64,000 nt of DNA, taken from positions 66,293,766-66,357,765 of the forward strand of contig NC_072801.1 in NCBI RefSeq assembly GCF_028583425.1, read 5' to 3'. A program made the position numbers and the translations under genes. This document shows positions 54,893-60,585 of the stretch, piece after piece. This stretch comes from Eublepharis macularius. Its lineage: Eukaryota; Chordata; Lepidosauria; Squamata; Eublepharidae. The stretch's first letter is position 1. Each line of letters begins with the position of its first letter. Below the pieces are notes generated by a model. The model was not told the origin of the DNA. It was given only the letters and a program-made list of their open reading frames with translations, and did not search any database.

Positions 54893-56084
54893 AACAAACA
54901 AAGTGGTGTGCCTGCCCTGAACAAAAGGTTTTTCCCTCAAGGATACCCTTTTCTTCCTCTTCTTTCTCTCCCTATTACATTTTCATAGAAGCTCTGTTGA
55001 GAGTATCTCCAGAATAAGGGAAACTAGCAATTAGTATTCCTGTATATATTAATGTCAGCATCTGATTACTACACACAAAGTAAAATTCTATGATCACATA
55101 AGTGATAAAGTTTTTGTGAAAGGTTAAACTTACAGAATATCTTTGTCACTGTGATCTTCCTTTTTAATTTCAGATGCTGACCAATGTCAGACATGCTCAG
55201 AGGATCAGTATCCAAATCCAAAGCAAGATGGATGCATTTCACGAAGCCTCACTTTCTTATCCTACGGAGAACCATTGGGAGCAGCCTTGGCTTCCTTGGC
55301 CCTTTTATCTTCCTTGACCACCGTCATGGTGACGGGGCTCTTTGTTCTGCACTGGGACACCCCCATCGTCAAGGCCAACAACAGGAGCACCACCTGCACC
55401 CTCCTGGCCTCTCTGCTGCTCGGCTTCCTTTGCTCTTTTTTGTTTATTGGCCGTCCTAAAGTGGTGACCTGTCTTCTGCGGCAAACCATGTTTGGCATCG
55501 CCTTCTCCATCTCCGTTTCATGTGTGTTGGCCAAAACCATCACTGTGGTTCTGGTCTTCATGGCCACCAAACCAGGAAATAGCATCATGAAATGGGCAGG
55601 GAGGAGCCTCGCAACATCTGTAATTATTTTCTGTTCTCTCATTCAAATGGGTATCTGCGCCACCTGGATAGCCACCTCTCCCCCATTCCCAGAGTTGGAC
55701 ATGCACTCCCAGATCAGCCAGATCACATTGCAGTGCAACGAAGGCTCAGAGGTCATGTTCTACCTTGTCCTGGCCTACATGGGCTTTCTGGCCATCATCA
55801 GCTTCACTGTGGCTTTCTTTGCCCGAAAGTTGCCCGACACTTTCAATGAAGCCAAGCTGATCACCTTCAGCATGCTCCTCTTCTGCACTGTTTGGGTTTC
55901 CTTTGTCCCAACCTACTTGAGCACCAAAGGGAAGTACATGGTGGCTGTGGAGATCTTCTCCATCCAGATCTCTAGTGCTGGCTTGTTGGGTTGCATCTTC
56001 TTCCCCAAATGCTACATTATTTTAGTGAAGTCTCAGCTGAACACCCGGGAGCAGCTTGTTAGGAAGAAGAATGAGCTCACTTAG
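25224..56084 (+). CDS. V2R gene 3: complete six-exon vomeronasal type-2 receptor
   Basis: Family-C GPCR predicted to act at the plasma membrane of vomeronasal sensory neurons as a pheromone/peptide receptor (family knowledge). Exons 25224-25510, 27025-27316, 28031-28867, 31290-31517, 46291-46417 and 55174-56084 total 2682 bp, 893 residues plus stop, with matching phases and GT/AG borders. Residues about 1-44 are a long signal peptide, about 60-545 the Venus-flytrap domain, about 549-605 the cysteine-rich linker, about 625-870 seven helices, and PKCYIIL lies near 868. No stop or frameshift was found. Introns 4 (14.8 kb) and 5 (8.8 kb) are swollen by nested transposons, which may affect splicing. 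Whether it is expressed cannot be seen. Confidence 0.92.
25511..27024 (+). other. Intron 1 of gene 3
   Basis: Near-identical to intron 1 of gene 2. Holds the RTE/BovB-like fragment at 25868-26053; nothing else recognised. Confidence 0.75.
25868..26053 (+). mobile_element. RTE/BovB-like LINE fragment, intron 1 of gene 3
   Basis: Duplicate of 12815-13000 ([19 protein letters not shown]). Confidence 0.6.
27025..27316 (+). CDS. V2R gene 3, exon 2
   Basis: 292 bp, CAG acceptor, GTATGC donor. Reads [20 protein letters not shown] to NYKIPQ; lobe 1 of the ligand domain. One residue difference from gene 2 is visible (LKYFFG versus LKYLFG). Confidence 0.92.
27317..28030 (+). other. Intron 2 of gene 3
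   Basis: No gene. Co-linear with intron 2 of gene 2; ends with an ATAAG acceptor. Confidence 0.75.
28031..28867 (+). CDS. V2R gene 3, exon 3
   Basis: 837 bp, 279 codons, phase 0 both ends. Starts [20 protein letters not shown] and ends NVQPWQ. Carries the main ligand cleft. Positions 28379-28647 are strongly diverged from gene 2 (18 residue changes, about 6 silent base changes) while the rest of the exon is nearly identical. Confidence 0.93.
28868..29189 (+). other. Intron 3 of gene 3, start
   Basis: Matches 15819-16140 of gene 2. The exon 3 frame runs on to a stop ending at 29041. Confidence 0.7.
29190..29350. repeat. Palindromic MITE, 161 bp
   Basis: Left end AGTTTCATCTCTCTAGAGC and right end GCTCTAGAGAGGTGAAACT are inverted repeats with one mismatch. 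An inner pair (CTCAGAGGGTTTATTTATTT with its complement near 29300-29325) extends the fold. Gene 2 keeps only the first 27 bp. Confidence 0.8.
29351..30030 (+). other. Intron 3 of gene 3, unrecognised part
   Basis: No gene or known repeat identified; absent from gene 2. Confidence 0.4.
30031..30170 (+). mobile_element. MIR/L2-tail-like SINE fragment
   Basis: GTGGCTTCCCAAGGTCACCT followed by GGGATTTGAA resembles the conserved 3' half of CORE/MIR-type SINEs (AAGGTCAC...GGGATTTGAACC). Degenerate and short. Confidence 0.45.
30490..30845 (-). mobile_element. Ngaro-type 3' end fragment, intron 3 of gene 3
   Basis: On the minus strand it ends with an AATAAAGTGGCCCA-like stretch followed by a TATACCCAAGCTTTGTGTCTGCC tail-like sequence, resembling the 3' end of the full Ngaro-type element (45590-46029: AATAAAGTGGCCC...TTGGTGTCCATC). 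The GC-rich part shares the AGACAGGTCAAGGCGG motif. No coding part remains. Confidence 0.6.
30846..31289 (+). other. Intron 3 of gene 3, end
   Basis: Near-identical to 1524-1967 of gene 1; ends in the exon 4 acceptor. Confidence 0.8.
31290..31517 (+). CDS. V2R gene 3, exon 4
   Basis: 228 bp, phase 0 both ends, CAG acceptor and GTATGA donor. Protein identical in length to gene 1 exon 4 and almost identical in sequence ([15 protein letters not shown] ... NPKFKQ). No equivalent exists in gene 2. Confidence 0.93.
31933..31969 (-). ncRNA. Hammerhead-like core, left repeat of PLE-C copy 2
   Basis: Minus strand reads CTGATGA, stem II GAGAA/TTCTC, GAAA, GC-TTAT-GC and TA. This is the best-preserved core in the window (canonical CUGAUGA). 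The equivalent at 2611-2648 in copy 1 has lost the GAAA and CTGA.GA consensus. Confidence 0.5.
32797..32834 (+). ncRNA. Hammerhead-like core, right repeat of PLE-C copy 2
   Basis: CTGACGA, GAGAA/TTCTC stem II, GAAA, short stem III, TA, as at 3476-3513. Confidence 0.5.
32925..33637 (+). mobile_element. L1-type ORF2 fragment, left part (gene 3)
   Basis: Counterpart of 3600-4315; broken frames include [20 protein letters not shown]. Cut at CACAAGGAA by the Ngaro-type element and resumed at 46030. Confidence 0.75.
33638..34538 (+). other. 5' non-coding region of the Ngaro-type element
   Basis: GC-rich, CpG-rich and without a credible ORF. Presumably contains the 5' terminal and promoter sequence; split direct repeats expected for Ngaro could not be confirmed by eye. 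Confidence 0.5.
34539..34961 (-). repeat. Gypsy 3' LTR
   Basis: 423 bp. The pol frame stops inside it at 34923. The G-rich tract just outside (34962-34990 on the opposite strand) is the polypurine tract. Confidence 0.95.
34923..38423 (-). CDS. Gypsy pol polyprotein with chromodomain
   Basis: About 1166 codons. Order: aspartic protease (LIDSGCS near residue 45), reverse transcriptase (YLDDVLIY near 363), RNase H ([10 protein letters not shown], then TDHKNLEAL), integrase zinc-binding HHCC ([11 protein letters not shown]...CPICLSAK), DDE core ([29 protein letters not shown]) and a C-terminal chromodomain ([18 protein letters not shown]). All catalytic signatures look intact. The frame has no ATG at its start: the first codon after the gag overlap is GTG, and it lies in the -1 frame relative to gag, so a gag-pol fusion by frameshifting is inferred. 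Chromodomains steer integration to histone marks in this clade. Confidence 0.95.
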   Translation of the reverse strand: MKGPKRQIKPQSVPVPNRPYGSILFIPVTLVNSDRKMHIRVQALIDSGCSRDIIAPALVNGLVRPVKELDIPVIFEQMDGTNMNPVTTETIPIITGMGQHWEKRSFVISATAKYPLILGSRWLCDHNPYINWAEGSITFTHESCKSHRWDQNWGKDPTTTEPALLSQEEINLIPKQYRAYTQAFTEEEANSLPPHRRTDCAVEILPGASLPKGRLYPMSPNEREELRKFIDLNLQRGFIRPANSPHAAPVLFVKKKDGGLRLCTDFRGLNAVSSSNAYPIPLIRDLLNVVAQGKIFTKLDLKDAYFHVRIREGDEWKTAFNTSLGQYEYLVMPFGLAGAPSVFMSMINEVLHEFLYKGVVVYLDDVLIYSETEEEHVELVKRVLTTLMNNQLPIKLSKCEFHKTELTYLGYCISKEGLKMDPSKIQAVLNWQTPTTRKELQSFLGFANFYREFIANFAQITLPLTELLKTKDKGDQAKKPSAKLAWTAECQTAFNHLKTQFVSEPVLQHPDDSRPFIVQVDASDTAIGGVLLQRGADEKLIPCAFLSRKFSESERNWNVWEKEAFAVKAALTTWRHWLEGARHPFEVWTDHKNLEALRSPRRLNAKQLRWAEFFSKFDFTLNFLPGKTNFLADALSRMPQHKSKREETIDTVFSPTQLGGVVTTRSRTTRFPQPYQGWREKLKAEVEKEGEDVPKDKLQQSDQGEWLWGDRFYVPKSLRKEVLQRCHDAPTAGHYGYLKTLHLVQRQFWWPGMRKDISQYVASCPICLSAKSRKGKPPGLLQPLETPSRPWEIISMDFITDLPPSKGHNCILVVVDLFSKQAHFIPCTTIPSARKLADIFIKNIVKIHSFPSKVISDRGGQFIANFWRELLQLLGIEQGLSSSHHPETDGQSEKTNQILEQFLRCYINFQQDNWFDLLPLAEFSYNNSVHASTGETPFKIVYGFHFKPFPFEALPPPTTASKDVTEWWGEAAQQWTQIKKHLIKAKQDYKKYADRHRVAEWELQPGDLVYLSTKNLKTTQTSRKLALKFLGPFPVRKVINKVTVALNLPKNLRHVHDTFHVSLLKKAPPANQWHTRAPPIPTLIDDQTHYEVQQILDSKIQRNQLFYLIRWKDFDSGFDEWVNSVHVHAPRLVKAFHSRYPQKPGGGSILGGAECQDQTFFLCAFA
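38420..40825 (-). CDS. Gypsy gag polyprotein
   Basis: 801 codons from ATG at 40825 to TGA at 38420-38422. Acidic N-terminus, a long Pro/Gly/Gln-rich middle (residues about 280-480), a capsid-like helical part ([19 protein letters not shown] ... [15 protein letters not shown] motif) and one CCHC zinc knuckle ([14 protein letters not shown]) near the C-terminus. It overlaps pol by four bases (GTGA). The long proline-rich segment is unusual and accounts for its large size. Confidence 0.92.
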   Translation of the reverse strand: MPKPDQTDSKAVPVRDPLFDPYASPSSQGSDTQVPALREDNSSVTTIYTLAPSRADTQPRATALPLLSLPTPTQWGARPRETRDRRASTMFTHLQLDSRRSLESIPEQTGDQSWIYWNRTTEQSEWDASRRGTLSWDYAEVTPWSGQQDVSEHQWVQLQSRTLAIDSGISAITGLTKGVLAARSQEERGDEAPLPWQQTLTTGPRTETGQTSQTAEAAEGEETLGRVQLLENRLINMEESLASAVHLLSVLVAGDGGRERPAGWPDISQSLANLQTLLPRQGGPIQPWPQQPPETGDEEEVPGEGPVPDDSCPDDSQPDQPVGPVDDGTSGGGDGPQPGEPRPTNGGGEPIQPGGPILPPTTTQADQPIAPPPTTQAGPTPGPRGDTPPLHPLPLHPQPLRPAPHQPRPRGATAPAPTRPTQPIPRGLFPQPRPGVPPLRQPRPHPQQPLPQRPQMPPVPRPLGPLDVYPMPALAPRQPLEPLDVYPMQAPVPRQDLPMGWVKLDATFDGDPSKLGFFLVQVVQFFNRWGHLFGSEASQIEHLGSRLQGKAADWYVGLYNVGAPELDTLQGLVDAIRAQYEDPLEETRARTELQAIRQGSMSARDYAAKFRQLAAKCPRCEESTKIIMFKQGLNPRLLDRALMQDNPPMLLGWIQLTCEVENRLMEVRLVEQHQQPPGQRRSSTPARGSRGAGYAIRGARDARWQQGLCLQCGQSGHFAAQCPYQPVQRPLLQLRRPAPAAYPAPPRPTPAPRTARGRGAPRKNPPERGLELEEVMEYDPTAMAGGENPESPSSVNEMDLS
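40837..40847 (-). promoter_or_regulatory. Gypsy primer-binding site, self-complementary to the LTR
   Basis: Two bases inside the 5' LTR, the minus strand reads TTGTTACCAAT. It does not start with TGG as a tRNA-primed site would. Its exact complement, ATTGGTAACAA, is within the LTR (minus strand of 40996-41006). This matches the Tf1/sushi self-priming arrangement, where the mRNA 5' end folds back as primer. Confidence 0.75.
40850..41272 (-). repeat. Gypsy 5' LTR
   Basis: 423 bp, same termini as the 3' LTR. If transcription starts at the self-priming complement (about 41006), U3 would be about 266 bp. Confidence 0.95.
41278..41345 (+). repeat. 5S rRNA-like patch in the Ngaro 5' region
   Basis: CATCAGATCTTGGAAGCTAA followed by GCAGGGTTAGCCTTGCTTGG closely resembles the internal promoter region (box A and surroundings) of vertebrate 5S rRNA and of 5S-derived SINEs. 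The later box C region is not recognisable. It directly follows the Gypsy insertion site. Confidence 0.6.
41427..42873 (+). pseudogene. Ngaro ORF1 (gag-like), frameshifted
   Basis: Starts [21 protein letters not shown], basic then acidic/serine-rich. The frame changes at a G-run near 42038-42046; the second part reads [19 protein letters not shown] ... [20 protein letters not shown], meets TAG at 42463-42465 (WMQ stop DEEF) and continues to 42873. The C-terminus has a CCCH-type finger ([19 protein letters not shown]) and [13 protein letters not shown], both plausible nucleic-acid-binding clusters. Two lesions make this copy inactive. Confidence 0.8.
42677..43801 (+). CDS. Ngaro/DIRS-type reverse transcriptase, C-terminally truncated
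   Basis: 374 codons overlapping the end of ORF1 in another frame. RT motifs: [50 protein letters not shown] and the catalytic HYLDDFFI, then FLGIELDT and HLNFACKAV. The frame then stops because most of RNase H is deleted. DIRS-order RTs have this YLDD form and this start next to gag. Confidence 0.88.
   Translation: MHIKEPALENLADSGMNAHLVGASTPTMRVVKPDKGGEAKSKEVVVPAASSLLEKGPSPVKLRVLERLLRYYPLKEDAVYLLDGFRDGFRLPVQGPWAPFMAENLRSVCGMEDIVRHKIQKECVEGRVLGPFATPPTPNFRVSPLGVVPKKVAGEYRLIHHLSYPKGTSVNDAIPEHLCSVRYTSFDQAVQVVRRCGVGAELAKCDIKSAFRLLPVHPLDFELLGFAFEGEYYMDRALPMGCSVSCAAFERFSSFLEWELRRCAVSCDSAHYLDDFFIRWAGTVVSMCRAFELADELGDPLAHEKTEGPSTVLIFLGIELDTVQQSLRLPLDKVEDLRARLRDFKGKHKASLVELQQLIGHLNFACKAVAPGLV
43795..44078 (+). 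pseudogene. RNase H C-terminal remnant of the Ngaro element
   Basis: In a different frame from the RT the sequence reads [36 protein letters not shown] and [11 protein letters not shown], the distal half of the RNase H domain. The proximal half is missing, so an internal deletion has joined RT to this remnant near 43795. Confidence 0.8.
43934..44953 (+). CDS. Tyrosine recombinase of the Ngaro element
   Basis: Open frame of about 339 codons without an ATG (first usable codon GTG), overlapping the RNase H remnant. N-terminal SAM-like helical part ([16 protein letters not shown]), then the catalytic set: R in [11 protein letters not shown] in RWSKTDQ, H..R in [11 protein letters not shown], and W/Y in [15 protein letters not shown]. 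All tyrosine-recombinase residues are present. It would integrate circular DNA intermediates. It must be translated as a fusion or from a spliced RNA. Confidence 0.88.
   Translation: MQRRGGRFVSPTDGAFLAACPRVGFSSSSDASRALAAWEVEACRAIQLAIAPSTRRAYWRAVGQLEGFRREAGIEDTWPIPVEHILQFCVHQKARGLAVKSIKGQLAALAFVSKARGLPEATGDFRVRKMLEGWSREGAVHKDPRQPISPSVLRGLSAVWKTVCTSGYEVRLFHAAALTAFFGTLRVWELVASSCKDTSGRALMASDLAFKGDSVSLTIRWSKTDQMRKGACIQLGSCSEAELCPVRALKRYWQVRGSGQGCLFRHLDGFPLTRYQFWAVTKRALAALGLQGVSFGTHSFRIGAASTGAAMGYSGQVIQRVGRWRSAAYRSYVRPLKHV
44964..45575 (+). CDS. SGNH-family hydrolase domain of the Ngaro element
   Basis: About 203 codons, no ATG at the start (TTG). Block I is [12 protein letters not shown] with the nucleophile Ser, block [11 protein letters not shown], block [11 protein letters not shown] with Asp and His, so the Ser-Gly-Asn-His set is complete. 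The frame opens next to TACTAAT, a T-rich tract and CTTAG (44949-44979), which looks like an intron branch point and 3' splice site. Role in the element is unknown; an esterase activity is only inferred from the family. Confidence 0.82.
   Translation: MLFFLAPASRAGRQRILICGHSFVFWAAHQARRMPVGSQLGLSDRATVEWRGRRGLRWPGLLPLLFGVGCDTPPHILVIHLGGNDLGLLQGKALSSQALSDMRLIVARWPGVLIMWSAMVPRQVWREAENRQAIERARMKANRVIQKALGRGLGIYLPHPRIRAEFPDLYRGDGVHLSQTGNQIFLDDLRQGLQLALGHQWGA
45576..46029 (+). other. 3' region of the Ngaro-type element
   Basis: GC-rich, no ORF, with AATAAA at 45973-45978 as a likely poly(A) signal before the TGGTGTCCATCTC end. A related end is at 30490-30845 on the other strand. Confidence 0.6.
46030..46225 (+). 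mobile_element. L1-type ORF2 fragment, right part (gene 3)
   Basis: Continues 33637; translates to [20 protein letters not shown] and ends [12 protein letters not shown], as at 4321-4490 of gene 1. Confidence 0.8.
46291..46417 (+). CDS. V2R gene 3, exon 5
   Basis: 127 bp, TTAG acceptor, GTAAGG donor. Cysteine-rich linker [28 protein letters not shown]. Open and in phase with exons 4 and 6 despite 14.8 kb and 8.8 kb introns. Confidence 0.93.
47401..47735 (+). repeat. Two tandem copies of an about 180-bp 3' UTR segment of PLE-B
   Basis: CACTGTCGCTTTAACTGCTG, CTACAGCTGAAG and GGGGCTAGTACCCGGCTGGG each recur once at about 180-bp distance. Confidence 0.85.
47839..48783. mobile_element. hAT-like non-autonomous DNA transposon
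   Basis: About 945 bp, ends TAGACATGGGC and the near-complement GCCCATCTCTTA, 8-bp duplication GTGGTAAC on the left (47831-47838) and (G)TGGTAAC on the right; the gene 2 copy has the perfect 8 bp. No transposase frame. Contains three tandem hairpin units. Confidence 0.82.
48118..48397. repeat. Tandem array of three hairpin units in the hAT element
   Basis: About 105-118 bp per unit, each with TTTCCCCAGGACAAGGGGC facing its complement across about 17 nt. The first unit's left arm is degraded. Frames across it are artefacts. Confidence 0.85.
49763..51489 (-). CDS. PLE-A reverse transcriptase/GIY-YIG protein, minus copy (5'-truncated)
   Basis: About 575 codons open to a stop at 49763. RT segments: [50 protein letters not shown] and catalytic [11 protein letters not shown], then a thumb-like part, a cysteine-rich linker ([12 protein letters not shown]) and the GIY-YIG nuclease ([20 protein letters not shown]) ending [14 protein letters not shown]. 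Motifs look intact; only the extreme N-terminus is missing. Sense orientation is opposite to the V2R gene. Confidence 0.9.
51482..52649 (+). CDS. PLE-A protein, plus copy (more strongly truncated)
   Basis: 384 codons from [17 protein letters not shown] to the same C-terminus. Lacks the RT palm up to just before YRRYIDDV, so it cannot be an active RT, but the nuclease domain is whole. I count about five residue differences from the minus copy, showing very recent common origin. Confidence 0.9.
54617..55173 (+). other. Intron 5 of gene 3, 3' part
   Basis: Co-linear with 18245-18793. Contains an (AAAC)/(CA) microsatellite at 54832-54901 and ends with the TTTCAG acceptor. Confidence 0.8.
55174..56084 (+). 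CDS. V2R gene 3, exon 6 (seven-transmembrane domain)
   Basis: 911 bp, open to TAG. Starts [17 protein letters not shown], enters helix 1 after [11 protein letters not shown], includes the second extracellular segment [14 protein letters not shown] and ends [13 protein letters not shown]...KKNELT. The stretch from about 55685 to the stop is much closer to gene 1 than the upstream part. Confidence 0.95.
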
Positions 56085-56245
56085 TTCTTTATCTCTTTCT
56101 GCTCTTCAGACTTTTCTTTCTTCAGCTAGTTCTCTTCACATCTCTCTCTTAGTCTTAATCCAGAACTCTCCAATGAATACATGAGACAACAATGTGGCAT
56201 TTAGATTTTGTTTTATTCAAACCCTGATCTCAATATTCAGATTTT
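56085..56245 (+). other. 3' flank of V2R gene 3
   Basis: Ends in ATTCAGATTTT (56235-56245), left target duplication of the L1. Confidence 0.8.
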
Positions 56246-57787
56246 TTTGAAAGTTTTTTATTTTTCAATACCTAACATACAATAACAGTAACTACAAAAG
56301 ATTACAATAACACAAGGGAAGGAAAAGAGAGGCGAAAAATGAAAAAGGAAGGGGAGGGTGGAAAAAAGGGAAGGTAACCTACAAACACTAAACACTACAC
56401 TTCAATGCTTTCCCTTCATACTGCCATAGTAAAGAAATAGCTTAATAGAGTAATGATGGAGTGGTTGATCATACAGGATACAAATTACAATCGAATTCAA
56501 ATTAAGTTTTCCTCCCCCTCCTGGGTCCCGGACGCAATTCTCTCTGAGCAACTGCCGCCGCAGTGCTCATTTCTCCCCCCCCCCTCCTCAGACTTCTCCC
56601 TTTCTTCTTGCTTGGTGCACTGAAATTCCGAATTTTTATCCTCAAAATCCCTTAGTTGATCTTCTGATAGTATCTTATAGGTTTGATCTTTGTAACTAAA
56701 CCAGATTCCTTCCAGAAATAACCATTTGTACTTTATTCCACGTTCCCTCAGAAGAGCTGCGAGCTTCTTATACTTAAAACGTCTTTTCCGAACTAAAAAT
56801 GGAACGTCCTTCAGTATCTTAACTTTATTACCCAAAAAGTCCAAATACGCATTGTATGAATTATATAGGATGGTGTCTCGTATCCTTTTAGATGAAAAAT
56901 CGATGATGATCTCGCGAGGCAGCTGACGCTTCGTTGCATATTTTGAAGAAGCCCGGCGGACTTCCAAAATGGCGCTTTTAACCTCTTCTTTAGTTGCCTT
57001 CGCGGGTGTCGCCAGTAGTTCCGAGACCAGACCCCATAAATCCTCATTTTCCTCCTCTTTCACATTCTGGAGGTGCAAAATTGTCTGTGTTCGTTCCACT
57101 TGTAGCCCGATCAGCTGGTTCTCCACCAGCTTTAACTCTTTTTTTCGTAGCCTTCACGAGTGATGCACTTTCCCGGGCAGCCTTCTCTGCCCCCCCCCCC
57201 CGCTGCTTCCTTAATGGTTTTCACTTCGCTGTCAATTAAGCCCACCCTTTGATCTGTTTCGTTCAGCTTGTCAACAAAGGGTTTTATGGCTTCAACAACC
57301 GCCCTGCGCACCAGTTCCTCGAGCAATTCTCCCTTCTGCAGGGCAGCCGAGATTGACTTACCCAGAGTGGGACTTTGTTTTTTCGCTGCCATTTTAGGGG
57401 GGGGGACTGCCAGCCCAAATTCTGAAACTCAGCGAAGGGGAAGAACGAGCCTTCTTAGCTTCAGATCCCACCACTCCTTCACGTACGCTTGTAATAACAG
57501 AAGGGATTCGCTTACTTGCAGGCTTCCGCCTAGTTCTGTTCTTTGCCGTTTTCCATAGCCTGGCAGCACTCGAGGCGCCGCGCACGTCTGCCGGCCTCCA
57601 TAGGGACAAACGGGCAATTTACCCCCCACATTGATTCCGGGGGGTTCTTCCCGCAGCGTCCCGGACCCTGCCTCCCCACCTGGGAGTCTTGGGGTCTAAT
57701 CTTCACAGATCAGCCGCCCAGTCAGGGTGCTCGGGCGCTTCCTCTCACACCCGCTGAGAGGAGCATCCGACATGGCTGAGAAAATGA
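56246..57787 (-). mobile_element. ORF1-only (HAL1-like) L1 element, copy 2
   Basis: Duplicate of 19502-21044 with perfect 11-bp duplication (56235-56245 and 57788-57798). ORF1 starts at 57392 and shows the same A-run frameshift near 57135-57145; no ORF2. Confidence 0.85.
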
Positions 57788-60061
57788 ATTCAGATTTTAA
57801 CTTGTCTTCTTCAATGTGGGTTGGTGCTACTGGCATTGCACTGAGGGTATGCATTTGGGCAAAGGCACCTAGCCTCCAAATGTGGACAGGTCAAAGTTCT
57901 GCTCCCAAACTCCACCCTTTTCTGTGATGTCATTTACATCTGTCAAAATTCCAGTTCTGAATTTAAACCTCTTACATCATGGTATTCCCCCACACCCTCT
58001 CAAAACTGCCCTCATGTTTTTCTTAGTGTTAATGGGAAAAAATCAAGTCTGAATTTCCCCCGGAGAATTCATGCCAACCTTCTCATTCCCAGACCATTCT
58101 TTCTCTGTAGCAACTCTCGGACTTCCATTTCTCCTTGATTGTAAGCATCCTTCAGGTTAAGTGATCTCTGTAGCTTATGGATCACTGAAATTCAAACAGA
58201 TATCCTGGCCTCATCTGAAGCTTAGAGCCAAACTACACAAGACACCCAATATGTGTTGGGTTCTCACAAGTTTACCTAGTTAAGCCAGCTGCAGCAGCAG
58301 GGTCAGAAGGATAGGAGGGAAAGAGTCAACAAGGGGGGCCCAAATTTGACCAGTGGCTAGCAGAGGCAGAAGGAGCTGCTGCTGCCACCACTACAGCTGC
58401 TAGACCCCACTGAGGATTCCTCACAATCACCCTATGATATAGGTTAGTGTGCGTGAGGGCGTTACCGTCCCAGAGTCAGCTTCCCTGAATAAGTTGGGAT
58501 TTAAACATATAAGCCCCCCACCACCACCCCAGAATTTAGTCCGATATGCTAACTCCTATCTAACCCTGTCTTTGTATTCCACCCTCTTTGGGTGAAAGAG
58601 AGAAAAAAAGGGAACTACATATATTGAAATCGCTAATTATCGGTTATAAAATTATTTCTAAATGCTGCAATATTGTAATTTAAAGACCTTGAATGTTAGG
58701 AACCCATAAGTTCCTGAATGTTCAGTAACGATTAATATTAGAAGTTCATTCAGCTTTGAGATCATGCAATTGTGTCCCGCTCTGTCACGTTTAAATGTCT
58801 CCTGTGTCAGAAATCTGTGTCAGACAGTTGAACAAAACAAGTAAAAAAGATGTTGGTGTGGTGGTGCAAAGATGCAGATATTGTTATAAAACTGTGGGAA
58901 AGACAAGTTGTACTGTTTGGGGAGTAAGAAGAGCCACATTTTCCTTTTGGTTTCTCTTCAGTTGGGCTTGGGGGGAGTGAGAAAGGATGCAGAATGAACG
59001 AGCTCTGGAAATTGTGTATTCAATTGTAGCTGGAAGTGTGTTCAAGGAAAACTCCTTTTTAAATGAAGCTAGTAAGAGAATGTAAAACAGTTGATGGCAG
59101 GAAGGAAATGGGATTATTTTGATGGAATTAATTGAATGTATTTGTTCTCTTTTCAGTCAGAACTGACATCCATTGTCTTATATAGATTTAAAATAAATGT
59201 TTTCTGGGAAAGGATTAGAAGCTGGGTTGGATCCTGTCAGGTCTTGCCAAGTGCTTCCCCAAACACTTCACTGCATCACTTCAGTGTATGAGTTAAAGAT
59301 GATTTGATTAAAGAAAGATACCAGGTCAAGAGACTGTACAAGGGAATCGACTGGCATGCCTAAAGATAGTAAAACAGGATCAATTACAGGTTAGTGCCTT
59401 CACCCCCCCCCCACCACCCCAGGGAGAAGGAGAGGCCTTTAGAAGTTTTGGTGCGCGTCACGTAGGAAGAAGGGAGGGGGGAGAAAGGAGCTCAGCTCAG
59501 TCTCTGTGTTAAACCAAGGTCGTGTTCCCAGGCTTCAGCAGGGACTTATAACCAAAACACCTTGCCTGGAAGATAAGCAGTTAGCAACAAAGCAACAGAC
59601 GTTTGGTTCTATTTTGCACACACTCAGAGGCCCTGAAGCACAATACTATAAAACAATACACTTGATGCACGGCAGACATGCTGAAAGCCTATTGGACAAT
59701 TCCTGGCTGAATCGTTCAAAGCCCTGTTGTATCCTGTCCTCTCAGAACTAGAAAGTGAAGGAAAATTCCACTTGTAGGCAAAAGCAGCACTTGAATCTAC
59801 GTGAAACTAAATGGTTTGCATCAAGGAAAAAAGAGTCACAGTGTAGAAAAAACCCATGCTACCTATGATGAAGATGGGTTCTAATAAAGGATGCTAGCAA
59901 GAGGCTGATAGCCAGTGGATGATAATGATAGGCAGAGACTTTGTATTCCATGTTGTGCTGCTGCCATGACATCATCTTGCTGAACTCTATGGTTTAACCA
60001 TAGAGCTTTGGGCAAATACTAGAGCTGGAGGTGGGAAGTGTCCCCCTAAAGAAAGAGACTT
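57788..60061. other. Intergenic spacer between V2R genes 3 and 4
   Basis: Co-linear with 21045-23318; no gene seen. Confidence 0.6.
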
Positions 60062-60161
60062 AGGGCCAAGCTACAAGTGACGAATGACGCTTGAACGGCA
60101 GGTGTATTTCTCCCTGTTCACTTTGTCACTTTGTCATTCGTCACTTATAGCTTGGCCCTTA
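60062..60161. repeat. Short MITE (spacer 3)
   Basis: Third copy of the inverted-repeat element at 10266-10366. Confidence 0.7.
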
Positions 60162-60585
60162 GTCTCTCAAGTTCAAACCCAACTTTTCCATTGAGCTGGT
60201 GGCCCTCATACGGAACTCCTCGTCATATTGGAGCCAGGCTGCTCCAGCGAAGTCCATATAGGCCTGGTAAATACTGTTGATATACTGAAAAAGTGGGGCA
60301 GCTTGCAAAGGTTGTGCCCTGGCGACAATGCCAGCATCAATCAACATCCCCAGGAGCTAATTGGCCCATGTCCTATCCACCTTCCTGCGCTTCAAGCGTT
60401 CCTTCTCCTGGTCATCCAACTCCTCCTCCTCTTTCTTTTCTAACTCTCTCAAGAGGAATGTGAGAACATCCACATACCCTCCCTTCAGGATCTTCTCCCT
60501 GGTGGCCAGAGTCAGATGATCACCCAATGGCATTGCTGTGTCCTCAAAAGGAAAAGCGTGGAAAGGAACAGACCCATAGGTGGCA
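60162..60585 (-). pseudogene. Ngaro-type ORF1 relic, spacer 3
   Basis: Third copy of the gag-like relic, same nonsense codon. Confidence 0.8.
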
